Shown here piece after piece: positions 5,480 through 12,858 of a DNA stretch of 13,343 nucleotides. The notes beneath the pieces were generated by a model that worked only from the letters and a program-made list of their open reading frames with translations, did not search any database and had not been told where the DNA came from. A program made the position numbers and the translations under genes. This stretch comes from Bacillota bacterium. Its GTDB lineage: Bacteria; Bacillota; Clostridia; Peptostreptococcales; Anaerovoracaceae. The stretch lies in contig JAFWDF010000049.1 in assembly GCA_017534025.1 (NCBI GenBank), positions 1 through 13,343 of the forward strand, written 5' to 3'. Numbering within the stretch: position 1 is the first letter of the stretch; the number at the start of each line of letters is the position of its first letter.

Positions 5480-6151
5480 ATGGTTCATCTGGGAAATGAC
5501 TGGGATGAAGTCCTGGCGGGAGAATTTGATAAAGAGTATTACCTCCGGCTTCGGGAATTCCTGAAAAAGGAGTATTTTTCCACGCAGATTTATCCCTCTA
5601 TGTACGATATTTTTAATGCTCTGAAAGCCACACCGTACAGCGCCGTCCGCGCGGTCATTCTGGGCCAGGATCCGTATCACGGTCCCGGGCAGGCCCACGG
5701 CATGTGTTTTTCGGTGAAAAAGGGCGTCCGGACGCCGCCTTCCCTGCAGAATATTTTCAAGGAACTGCAGGCGGATCTGGGCTGCGTGCCGCCGGATCAC
5801 GGCTACCTCATGGATTGGGCGGAACAGGGCGTGCTCCTGCTTAACACGGTATTAACCGTGCGGGCCGGCCGGGCCGGCTCACACCGCGGACAGGGATGGG
5901 AGATCTTCACGGATACCGTGATCGGCAAGCTGAATGAGCGGAAACAGCCGATCGTGTTCCTGCTCTGGGGCGCCAATGCAAAATCCAAGCAGAGCCTTAT
6001 TACCAACCCGGCGCATCTGGTTCTGACGGCGGCGCATCCGAGCCCACTGTCGGCACATAACGGGTTTTTCGGCTGCCGGCATTTTTCCAGAACCAATGAG
6101 TTTCTGGAATCCAGAGGGATGGAACCCATTGACTGGCAGATCCGGCAGTAA
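5480..6151 (+). CDS. ung: Uracil-DNA glycosylase, family 1
   Basis: A 223-residue enzyme that removes uracil from DNA after cytosine deamination or dUTP misincorporation, starting base-excision repair. The family-1 motifs are complete: water-activating loop GQDPYHG at 62-68 (Asp64, Tyr66), uracil-stacking Phe77 (CFSV), NTVLTV at 122-127 (Asn122 reads uracil), and the DNA-intercalation loop HPSPLSA at 186-192 (His186). Length matches the family (about 220-230). It starts 8 nt after glmM, behind AGGAAG overlapping the glmM stop, so it is probably cotranscribed. No functional link to wall synthesis is implied. Confidence 0.98.
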   Translation: MVHLGNDWDEVLAGEFDKEYYLRLREFLKKEYFSTQIYPSMYDIFNALKATPYSAVRAVILGQDPYHGPGQAHGMCFSVKKGVRTPPSLQNIFKELQADLGCVPPDHGYLMDWAEQGVLLLNTVLTVRAGRAGSHRGQGWEIFTDTVIGKLNERKQPIVFLLWGANAKSKQSLITNPAHLVLTAAHPSPLSAHNGFFGCRHFSRTNEFLESRGMEPIDWQIRQ

Positions 6152-6174
6152 AAGAATAATATGGAATCGGTAAA

Positions 6175-7023
6175 ATGAACGAAAGAAAATATAAACTGAT
6201 TGTAAGTGACGTGGACCGGACTCTCCTGAAAGAAGATTTTCTGATCCCGGACTATACGATTGAAATGGTGAAGCGCGCCAGGGAGCAGGGGGTGGAATTT
6301 ATGCTCTGCACCGGCCGCTTTTTCGGTTCGGCGCGGCCGTACTGCAAATACCTCGGCATCGATTTGCCGATCATCAGCTCCAACGGAGCGGCGGTAGTGG
6401 ATTATTATACCTGGAAGCCGGTGATTGCGCATCCGATTCCGGTGGATGTCTGCATCGATCTGTTTAATTTGCTGGACGAACTGCGGATTCATTACCATTT
6501 TTATACCGACCGGCGTTTTTATGTCCGGGAGGGTCTGAATGACGGCGATTTCCGGCAGAAGCACAACATCAATCTGCCGCCGGAAGAGCAGTATGAGGTA
6601 ATCGAGACAGCAGATCCCTGCGGGATTGCCCGGCGGGAGCGGGTGTATAAAATTGCCTGCCGCTGCCCGAGCGAAGAAGAGGACCAGCGTTTCCGGAGAG
6701 GATTCTGCGGAAATGAAAAGATCAGCATAACCAGTTCATTTACATATGTATATGAGATTCAGGCTGCCGGTGTAAACAAGGGTTCCTCGCTGGCGGAATA
6801 CGCGGACATGCGGGGCATTCGCCCGGAGGAAATACTGGCCATCGGAGACAATCACAATGATATTGAAATGATCCGCTACGCAGGCACCGGTGTTGCCGTG
6901 GGAAATGCGCTTGACGAGCTGAAAGCCGTTGCTGACTATATAACGGACAGAGCGGAAAATGCCGGGGTCGGGAAAGCGATTGCCCGCTTTGTGTTCGGAG
7001 AAGAACCGGAGGAGACGGACTAA
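6175..7023 (+). CDS. Cof-type HAD-superfamily phosphatase
   Basis: A 282-residue cytoplasmic HAD hydrolase of the Cof / YkrA class with a C2-type cap (about residues 85-195) inserted between core motifs. Motif I is SDVDRT (11-16; nucleophile Asp12, acid/base Asp14). Motif II is the Thr in CTGR (45-48), motif III Lys202 (VNKGSS), and motif IV GDNHND (224-229). The usual DxDGT glycine is arginine (DVDRT), while both aspartates and the threonine remain, so activity is expected. Such enzymes dephosphorylate sugar phosphates, FMN or pyridoxal phosphate; the substrate cannot be told from sequence. Its RBS is weak. It starts 23 nt after ung, and its stop overlaps the next ATG by one base. Confidence 0.92.
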   Translation: MNERKYKLIVSDVDRTLLKEDFLIPDYTIEMVKRAREQGVEFMLCTGRFFGSARPYCKYLGIDLPIISSNGAAVVDYYTWKPVIAHPIPVDVCIDLFNLLDELRIHYHFYTDRRFYVREGLNDGDFRQKHNINLPPEEQYEVIETADPCGIARRERVYKIACRCPSEEEDQRFRRGFCGNEKISITSSFTYVYEIQAAGVNKGSSLAEYADMRGIRPEEILAIGDNHNDIEMIRYAGTGVAVGNALDELKAVADYITDRAENAGVGKAIARFVFGEEPEETD

Positions 7024-8177
7024 TGGCAAAACTGGAACTCATCGCCACGGCGACCTTCGGCCTGGAAGCAGTGGTGAAACGGGAACTGCAGGATCTGGGG
7101 TTCCGGATCCTGAAATCGGAAGACGCGAAAGTGACTTTCCTGGCGGATGAGCGCGGGATTGCCCGGGCCAATCTGCGGCTGCGCAGCGCGGACCGGGTGC
7201 TGCTGAGAATGGGTGAGTTTATGGCGGAAACCTCCGAGGAACTGTTTCAGCAGACTATGGCACTGCCCTGGGAGGAATGGATTCCGGCGGACGGCCGCTT
7301 TACGGTGAACTGTACCACGGTACGATCCAGACTGCGCAGTGAACCGGCCTGTCAGAAGACCGTGAAAAAAGCGATTGTGGAAAGACTGAAAGAGTTTTAT
7401 CTGCAGGATGTTTTTCCGGAGACCGGAGCGGAGTATACCGTGAAACTGACCCTGCTGCGGGACCGGGCGACGCTGACCATCGATACCAGCGGAAAAGGCC
7501 TGCATCACAGAGGCTATCGCGTGCGGACCGTGGAAGCGCCCATGAAGGAGACGTTGGCGGCCGGCCTGGTACAGCTGAGTTTCTGGCGGCCGGAGCGGGT
7601 TTTGCTGGATCCTTTCTGCGGATCCGGCACCATTGCCATCGAAGCCGCTATGTATGCGAAAAATATTGCCCCGGGTCTGGGCCGGTCCTTTGCCTCGGAA
7701 GAATGGGACCGGGTACCGGCAGACTTCTGGCGGGAAGAAAAGAAGAAGGCTTACAGTGAGATCCGGCAGGATCTGCCGCTGAAGATTCTCGCTTCGGATA
7801 TCGATTCCCGTGCGGTGGCTGCGGCGCGGGAAAATGCCGAAGAGGCCGGTGTGGACGACTGTATTGAATTCCGCCGCGCGGATTTCCGGAAGCTGGAAAA
7901 ATTGCGTGAACCGCGGAGCATCATTATCTGCAATCCGCCTTACGGGGAACGGATCGGGGACCGGAAATCTCTGGACGGCATTTACCGCCATATGAAACAG
8001 CTGCTGGAACAGGATCCTACGCTGAGCAGCTATATCATTACCGCGGACAAAAGCCTTGAAAAAGCACTGGAGCCCCGCCGGCCGGACCGCCGGAGAAAAC
8101 TGTACAACGGCAGGATCGAGACCTGCTATTACCAGTATTACGGAAAAAAGGAAAGCAGCGGGAGTTCTGCAAAATAA
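7023..8177 (+). CDS. ypsC: THUMP-domain class I SAM-dependent RNA methyltransferase (YpsC / RlmL N-half type)
   Basis: A 384-residue cytoplasmic methyltransferase that probably modifies a guanine N2 of 23S rRNA, by relation to the N-terminal half of Escherichia coli RlmL. An N-terminal ferredoxin-like plus THUMP region spans about 1-155, followed by the family hallmark LHHRGYR (160-166). The Rossmann methyltransferase domain has SAM motif I DPFCGSGT (196-203), acidic motif ASDID (257-261), and catalytic motif IV NPPYGER (304-310), typical of N2-guanine methyltransferases. Length matches Bacillus YpsC. Its ATG shares a base with the preceding HAD stop (TAATG), with GGAGG 10 nt upstream, implying coupled translation. 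It is the last gene of the run and is followed by a terminator at 8369-8394. The target nucleotide is inferred only. Confidence 0.93.
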   Translation: MAKLELIATATFGLEAVVKRELQDLGFRILKSEDAKVTFLADERGIARANLRLRSADRVLLRMGEFMAETSEELFQQTMALPWEEWIPADGRFTVNCTTVRSRLRSEPACQKTVKKAIVERLKEFYLQDVFPETGAEYTVKLTLLRDRATLTIDTSGKGLHHRGYRVRTVEAPMKETLAAGLVQLSFWRPERVLLDPFCGSGTIAIEAAMYAKNIAPGLGRSFASEEWDRVPADFWREEKKKAYSEIRQDLPLKILASDIDSRAVAAARENAEEAGVDDCIEFRRADFRKLEKLREPRSIIICNPPYGERIGDRKSLDGIYRHMKQLLEQDPTLSSYIITADKSLEKALEPRRPDRRRKLYNGRIETCYYQYYGKKESSGSSAK

Positions 8178-8368
8178 AATAAGGCACAGACTTGAAAGGG
8201 GCTGTGAAGTATGGGGTGAAGAACTCCTGCTTCGCAGCCTTTTTAGTGTTGACGGACACACTGGTGTTCAGAAGGAAGGATTGCCCGGCAGTGCCGGGCA
8301 ATTGATTGCTGTTGGATTGAATTTGTCCAGCACCATCATTCCTTCCTTGCCCTTTTCTTTGAATTATT
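8178..8368 (+). other. Non-coding segment with several foldable arms, possible structured RNA or dispersed element
   Basis: No recognised gene lies here. CACAG (8185-8189) pairs with CTGTG (8202-8206). CTGC/GCAG close a TTC loop (8227-8237), followed by TTTTT. An outer stem, AAGGAAGGA (8272-8280) with TCCTTCCTT (8340-8348), encloses two hairpins: a 10-bp stem 8280-8289 with 8293-8302, and a 7-bp stem 8310-8316 with 8326-8332. The outer and first inner stems compete for base 8280. The same DNA holds an open frame from GTG 8204 to TGA 8303-8305 (33 codons), without a well-spaced RBS. It lies directly after ypsC, upstream of that gene's terminator. Confidence 0.4.
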
Positions 8369-8394
8369 AAAACCCGCATTCAATATGCGGTTTT
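8369..8394 (+). terminator. Rho-independent terminator closing the cdaA-ypsC run
   Basis: CCGCAT (8374-8379) pairs with ATGCGG (8385-8390) around a 5-nt loop. AAAA before and TTTT after extend the stem with one bulged base. The A/T flanks could let it act in both directions. It lies about 190 nt after the ypsC stop and before the next promoter. Confidence 0.7.
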
Positions 8395-8421
8395 CAGCCC
8401 TGTGAAAGAGCTGGAACACAC

Positions 8422-8450
8422 TTGACACGGATGTATTAAATTCCTATGAT
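8422..8450 (+). promoter_or_regulatory. Near-consensus sigma-A promoter for the DUF1836-argF-U32 genes
   Basis: A perfect TTGACA (8422-8427) and TATGAT (8445-8450) are exactly 17 nt apart. Transcription would start at about 8457. No other strong promoter is visible before 12785, so the three following genes probably depend on it. Confidence 0.8.
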
Positions 8451-8470
8451 ATAGACATAAAGTCTATGTC
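8451..8470. promoter_or_regulatory. Operator-like nested dyad at the predicted start site
   Basis: Two overlapping inverted repeats share the same bases: ATAGAC (8451-8456) with GTCTAT (8462-8467), and GACATA (8454-8459) with TATGTC (8465-8470), each with a 5-nt spacer. They directly follow the -10 and cover the predicted +1, where a bound repressor would block initiation. The neighbouring DUF1836 protein, a helix-turn-helix-like family, is a natural candidate ligand; that is inference. Confidence 0.45.
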
Positions 8471-8494
8471 ACAGGTAAATAAGGAGAGAACGCC

Positions 8495-9169
8495 GTGAGA
8501 TATGAAGAGTATATAAAAGAACAATTCCGGAAGCTGGATTCTTCCGGGCTGATCGAAAGTGCAGCTCTTCCGGAGATGGAGCTGTATATGGATCAGACGG
8601 CGACGGTGCTGAAGCGGAGCTTTGAAGACCTGGATGGTGATATTGCCGCCCGCTTTGCCGCGCGCCAGCTCATTAACAATTACGCGAAGAGAGACCTGAT
8701 TGCCCGTCCGGAGGGCAAACGGTATTCCAAGGACCATATGATCATGATTGCCATGGTCATCTATCTGCGGGGTATGTTTAAAATCGACGAAATTCGAAGC
8801 ATCATGAAGCCGCTGGTGGATAATTACAATTCCAAATACGATGACAGCATCAGCGTACAGCTGCTGTATGAGACGGCGGAAGAACTGAGCCGGGATTCCA
8901 TCGAAAGTGTAAAGGCGAACGTGGACGATGCAATCGGAAGAATTAAGAAAAAACTGGAAGATACCGATCTGGATAATGACCAGCGCATGGAAATGTTCGT
9001 CCTGATTCTGACTTTGTCCATGCGGGCGGATATGGAAAAATATCTGGTGAAGCGCCTGGCGGAGACCTATTTTGCGCAGCCGGAAAAGGAAAAGAAAGAG
9101 AAAAAAGAGAAAAAAGACAAGCCGAAGAAGAGCAAGGAAGCGCCGCAGGAAGAAATGAGCGAGCTGTAG
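8495..9169 (+). CDS. DUF1836 protein, helix-turn-helix-like putative regulator with a lysine-rich tail
   Basis: A 224-residue protein of family DUF1836 (PF08876), found mainly in Firmicutes and thought to be DNA-binding. The hallmark stretch is at about 25-105, with LPEMELYMDQ near 25-34, INNYAKRDLI near 60-69, KRYSKDHM near 74-81 and an Ile/Leu-rich helix after it, resembling a MerR-like winged helix. The middle is helical and uncharacterised. Residues 195-224 form a charged low-complexity tail built of EKK units, ending in an acidic EEMSEL. No membrane segment is seen. The start is a GTG with AGGAG 8 nt upstream. It is the first gene behind a strong promoter with an operator-like dyad at +1, so autoregulation is plausible. 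Its function has not been established for the family, as far as I know. Confidence 0.85.
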   Translation: MRYEEYIKEQFRKLDSSGLIESAALPEMELYMDQTATVLKRSFEDLDGDIAARFAARQLINNYAKRDLIARPEGKRYSKDHMIMIAMVIYLRGMFKIDEIRSIMKPLVDNYNSKYDDSISVQLLYETAEELSRDSIESVKANVDDAIGRIKKKLEDTDLDNDQRMEMFVLILTLSMRADMEKYLVKRLAETYFAQPEKEKKEKKEKKDKPKKSKEAPQEEMSEL

Positions 9170-9182
9170 AGGAGGAAATAGA

Positions 9183-10190
9183 ATGGCTGTAGATCTGAAA
9201 GGAAGAAGTTTTCTGACATTAATGGATTATTCCTCGGAGGAAATCCGCTATCTGCTGGATCTGGCAAAGAAGCTGAAAGCGAAGAAAAAGGCCGGTATTG
9301 CGGGGGACCTGCTGAGAGGGAAAAATATCGTTCTGCTGTTTGATAAAACCTCCACCAGAACCCGCTGCTCCTTTGAAGTGGCTGCGTATGACGAAGGCGC
9401 CGGCGTGACGTTCCTGGACAAGAACAGTTCCCAGTTCGGCAAGAAAGAATCGGTGGAGGACTCCGCAAAAGTATTCGGGCGCTTCTACGACGGCATTGAA
9501 TACAGAGGATTTGACCAGAGCCTGGTGGAGAATCTGGCGAAATATTCCGGTATTCCGGTCTGGAACGGCCTGACGGATGTCGATCATCCGACGCAGATTC
9601 TGGCAGATTTTCTGACTATGGAGGAACATATTGATAAACCGCTTTCGGAATGCAAGGTTGTGTTCTGCGGTGATATTCGCAATAATATGGCTTATGCCTG
9701 GATGTACGGCTGTGCCAAAATGGGTGTGGATTTTGTCGCCTTCGGGCCGGATGAACTGACGGTGGATCCGGACGTGCTGGCTGCCGCTCGCAAAGTGGCG
9801 GAAACCAGCGGCGCTTCTATTGAAGTAAGCAGTGATATTGCGTCTGTGGCGGGCGCCGATGTGATCTATACCGATGTATGGGCATCCATGGGAGAAGAAG
9901 ATCAGATCCCGGATAAGGTGCGCATGCTGACGCCGTTCAAGGTGACATCGGAACTGATGGATGCCACCGGCAATCCGGATGTACTGTTCATGCATTGTCT
10001 CCCGGCCTTCCACGATTTTGAGACCGGCATGGCTGCGGAATGGATGGAAAAGGGATATGATATCCGGGAAGTGACGGATGAGGTATTCCGCAGTGCCAAT
10101 TCGGTGGTATTCGACGAGGCGGAGAACCGGATGCACAGCATCAAGGCGTTGATCGTTGCCACGATGGCAGACGATCCGAACCGGGACTAA
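9183..10190 (+). CDS. argF: Ornithine carbamoyltransferase
   Basis: A 335-residue cytoplasmic enzyme, normally a trimer, making citrulline from ornithine and carbamoyl phosphate. Carbamoyl-phosphate motifs are STRTR (57-61) and HPTQ (135-138). Ornithine-binding residues are in DVWASMG (231-237, the SMG loop), and HCLPA is at 271-275 with the reactive Cys272. The sequence is close to the long ArgF/ArcB type, including VTDEVF and ENRMHSIKA near the C-terminus. Catabolic ArcB looks much the same. No arcA, arcC or other arg gene is adjacent, so the anabolic name is the default. AGGAGG (9170-9175) is 7 nt before the ATG and overlaps the preceding stop, so translation is probably linked to the DUF1836 gene 13 nt upstream. 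Confidence 0.97.
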   Translation: MAVDLKGRSFLTLMDYSSEEIRYLLDLAKKLKAKKKAGIAGDLLRGKNIVLLFDKTSTRTRCSFEVAAYDEGAGVTFLDKNSSQFGKKESVEDSAKVFGRFYDGIEYRGFDQSLVENLAKYSGIPVWNGLTDVDHPTQILADFLTMEEHIDKPLSECKVVFCGDIRNNMAYAWMYGCAKMGVDFVAFGPDELTVDPDVLAAARKVAETSGASIEVSSDIASVAGADVIYTDVWASMGEEDQIPDKVRMLTPFKVTSELMDATGNPDVLFMHCLPAFHDFETGMAAEWMEKGYDIREVTDEVFRSANSVVFDEAENRMHSIKALIVATMADDPNRD

Positions 10191-10208
10191 ACAGCGGAGA
10201 AGGAAGAA

Positions 10209-12785
10209 ATGGCTCGAACAATTCCGGAATTGCTGGTACCGGTTGGCGGCGCAGAGCAGCTGCGGGCGGCCGTGGCCAACGGCGCAGACGCAGTTTACAT
10301 GAGCGGCCGGTCTTTCAATGCGCGTATCAGTGCGGAAAATTTCCGTGATGAAGAACTGAAGGAGGCGGTCCGTTTCGCGCACACATACGGTGTGGATGCG
10401 CATATCGCCATGAATATTCTGCTCCGGGATGGGGAAATAGCGCCGGCGGCGGATTTTGCCCGCCGGATGTATGAAGCCGGAGCGGATGCGCTGATTGTGC
10501 AGGATCCCGGCCTGATCGCGGAGCTGCGCAGAACCAGTCCGGAGATTCCGCTGCATATGAGCACGCAGGGCTCCGTGTATGATGCGGCAGGGGCGAAAGC
10601 CGTGCAGGCACTGGGCATGAAACGGGTGATCACCGCCAGGGAGCTTTCCCTGGAAGAAATCCGGAGGATCTGCCGGGAAGTGGATATCGAAGTGGAAGTG
10701 TTCGTCCACGGTGCCATCTGCATAGGCTACTCCGGCCAGTGTCATCTCAGCGGGACCATCGGCGGCCGCAGCGGAAACCGGGGCGAATGCGCCCAGCCCT
10801 GCCGGCTGCCTTATGAACTGACCGGCAGCGGCGGGAAAACCGCTGCCCGCGGCTATCTGCTGAGTCCGCATGATATGAGCCTGCTGGATCATCTGGAGGA
10901 ACTGGCGGAGGCAGGGGCAGCTTCCCTGAAAATTGAGGGGCGGCTCAAATCGCCGGAATATGTGGCGATGACTACGGCGGTTTACCGCCGGTATCTGGAC
11001 CGGCTGCGGGATGGTTCCGGACCGGTATCCCGTTCGGAATTCGCGGCGGATACGGCAGCCCTGCGGCAGGTGTTTTCCAGAGGGCCTTTTACGGATGCCT
11101 ATCTGCAGGGTTGCAGCGGCGGGGAACTCATGGCGGCGGACACACCGAAGCATACCGGCATGAAGATCGGGGAACTGCTCTGGACCGATAAGAAAAGAGG
11201 ACACGCGGCTGTGCGTCTGTCAGCGCCGCTGCACAACGGAGACGGCGTGGAAATCCGGGACGGCAGCCGGTCCTGCGGCAATGTAATAACGTATATCAGA
11301 AGTAAAAACGGAAAGCTGATCCGGCGGGCGGAGCCCGGCATGGCCGTCACAATCGGGGATCTGGACCGGGAACGGCTGGCCGGTCTGCGGGAAGGAGCTC
11401 CGGTATACCGGATTACGGACATACAGTTGAATAAACAGCTGCAGCAGTCCTATGAGAAGATGCCGTCCGGTGTTCCGGTGGATCTGCATCTGAAGGCGGT
11501 GACCGGCGCGCCGGCCGTGCTGACGGCGGCAGCCGGGCAGGGCAGCGCGCGGCGCGTCGTGTCCGTGGAATCGGACGCGCCGCTGGAATGGGCGGAGAAC
11601 CGGCCGCTGCAGGCGGAACGTGCTGCACAGAGCCTGGAAAAGACCGGCGGCACGCCGTATTCGATCCGGAATCTGGATATGGTGATCGAAGGCGATCCGT
11701 TTCTGTCTGTTTCTGAGTTGAACGCGCTGCGCCGGCGCGCGCTGGATGCATTGACGGAGGCGCGTACGGCGCGCCGCAGCAGTGAAGGGACGGCAGGGAC
11801 ATATGCATCTCCGGCGGTTGCGCCGTCTCCGGAGACGAAATCCTCTTCCGGGGAGAGCCTGTTCGCGGAACCGGTTTCATTGCCCGGCACAGGAAACCCC
11901 CAAACAATCGTTATATATTTTTACCGCACCAACGGCGCAGAGGTCAGAATTCGTGAACTGGCGGCACGGATGCAGAATACCGGGCCGGCTTCCGAAGCAG
12001 CACCGGTGGAATTTGCAGTGCCTTATGATCTGCTTCTGCGGGAAGAGGACGGTTTGCAGCCGTCGGATACCGCGGTTTTGCTGCAGCGTGCCGGGATACG
12101 GACATACGCTGTACTGCCGGCAGTGACCAGAACAATGGCGCCGGAACGGCAGGAAGCTGTCTTTAATGCTCTGGAGCGAATGCATGCGGCAGGCGGACTG
12201 GCCGGAGTATACGCGGCGAATCTTTCGCATTTCTATTCTTTCCGGGAAAGAAAAATGCCGTTGGTCGCGGATGTTTCCATGAATATTCTGAATGGCTGCA
12301 GTGTGCGGGCTGTCAGGAACCTGGGCGCGGCAGGCGCTGTGCTGTCCATGGAACCGGATGCGCTGGAAGGCGGATTTCAGCCCGGCCCGCCAGGGGAGAA
12401 AGCCCCGGCTCCATCACTGGAGGCTTTGGTTTACGGAAGAACGCCGGCAATGTATACGGCGCATTGTCCGGTGGGAGCCACAGGGACGGACCGGAATAAT
12501 CCCCGCCGACCGGATTGCTCGTCGGAGAAAAAGCGGTATTACTGCCGCCAGGGTCAATGGGCGCTGCGGGACCGGAAAAATGCATCCTTCCCGGTGGTGC
12601 CGGATCCCCGGGACTGTTCGGCGGTCCTGTATTCGCATTCGGTGACCGACCGGACGGCCGGAACAGAGCAAATGAAGGCTGCCGGGATAAGCAGATTCAG
12701 GATTTGCGCATTTTCTGAAAACGCAGAAATATTGTCGGTGAAAATTGAAAAACTCAGAAATAAATTTCGGAGTGATAAATCATAA
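10209..12785 (+). CDS. U32-family protein with DUF3656 region (RlhA/YdcP-like)
   Basis: An 858-residue cytoplasmic protein of peptidase family U32. The N-terminal barrel (about 1-300) carries the exact U32 signature at 163-181 (EVFVHGAICIG...CHLS), with Cys171 and Cys178, plus Cys194 and Cys198 (GECAQPC), probable metal or Fe-S ligands. A DUF3656-type region covers about 310-520. A Ser/Pro/Ala linker (about 523-562) leads to a second, diverged half-barrel (565-815), with MNILNGCSVRAVRNLG echoing STQGSVYDAAGAKAVQALG, and Cys753, Cys770, Cys779 and Cys803. Relatives RlhA and TrhP are known to support hydroxylation of 23S rRNA C2501 and tRNA U34, so RNA hydroxylation is a likelier role than proteolysis or collagenase activity. 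Length is normal for the long clostridial form. It follows argF by 18 nt, behind AAGGAAG. Confidence 0.9.
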   Translation: MARTIPELLVPVGGAEQLRAAVANGADAVYMSGRSFNARISAENFRDEELKEAVRFAHTYGVDAHIAMNILLRDGEIAPAADFARRMYEAGADALIVQDPGLIAELRRTSPEIPLHMSTQGSVYDAAGAKAVQALGMKRVITARELSLEEIRRICREVDIEVEVFVHGAICIGYSGQCHLSGTIGGRSGNRGECAQPCRLPYELTGSGGKTAARGYLLSPHDMSLLDHLEELAEAGAASLKIEGRLKSPEYVAMTTAVYRRYLDRLRDGSGPVSRSEFAADTAALRQVFSRGPFTDAYLQGCSGGELMAADTPKHTGMKIGELLWTDKKRGHAAVRLSAPLHNGDGVEIRDGSRSCGNVITYIRSKNGKLIRRAEPGMAVTIGDLDRERLAGLREGAPVYRITDIQLNKQLQQSYEKMPSGVPVDLHLKAVTGAPAVLTAAAGQGSARRVVSVESDAPLEWAENRPLQAERAAQSLEKTGGTPYSIRNLDMVIEGDPFLSVSELNALRRRALDALTEARTARRSSEGTAGTYASPAVAPSPETKSSSGESLFAEPVSLPGTGNPQTIVIYFYRTNGAEVRIRELAARMQNTGPASEAAPVEFAVPYDLLLREEDGLQPSDTAVLLQRAGIRTYAVLPAVTRTMAPERQEAVFNALERMHAAGGLAGVYAANLSHFYSFRERKMPLVADVSMNILNGCSVRAVRNLGAAGAVLSMEPDALEGGFQPGPPGEKAPAPSLEALVYGRTPAMYTAHCPVGATGTDRNNPRRPDCSSEKKRYYCRQGQWALRDRKNASFPVVPDPRDCSAVLYSHSVTDRTAGTEQMKAAGISRFRICAFSENAEILSVKIEKLRNKFRSDKS

Positions 12786-12793
12786 TTTAATTA

Positions 12794-12822
12794 TTGCGAA
12801 TTTTTCACAGAATTTATACAAT
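12794..12822 (+). promoter_or_regulatory. Weak upstream promoter candidate for the oxidoreductase gene
   Basis: TTGCGA (12794-12799) and TACAAT (12817-12822) have a 17-nt spacer. The -10 matches 5 of 6 bases, the -35 only 4 of 6, and the DNA is AT-rich enough for chance matches. It begins 8 bp after the U32 stop, where no convincing terminator can be seen. Confidence 0.3.
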
Positions 12823-12829
12823 TTTTTAT

Positions 12830-12858
12830 TTGACTAATGCATTGAATTGCATTACCAT
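12830..12858 (+). promoter_or_regulatory. nifJ promoter candidate with a dyad filling its spacer
   Basis: TTGACT (12830-12835) and TACCAT (12853-12858) are 17 nt apart. The perfect 7-bp inverted repeat TAATGCA (12835-12841) and TGCATTA (12848-12854), spaced by 6 nt, occupies the whole spacer and touches both hexamers, a classic position for a repressor. It does not fit the Rex motif expected at some redox genes. Promoter use and operator role are inferred. Confidence 0.45.

Noticed and set aside
7020..8261. 413-codon open frame on the minus strand over the RNA methyltransferase gene
   Set aside because: Shadow of the sense gene; the part beyond the gene crosses the hairpin region and has no domain.
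9219..11204. 661-codon open frame on the minus strand over argF and the U32 gene
   Set aside because: Both sense genes have complete catalytic motifs and RBSs; the antisense translation has no recognisable domain.
10209..12785. U32 gene as a fusion of two genes or a frameshifted pair
   Set aside because: The second diverged half-barrel with its Cys set is a known feature of long clostridial U32 proteins, and the frame is continuous.
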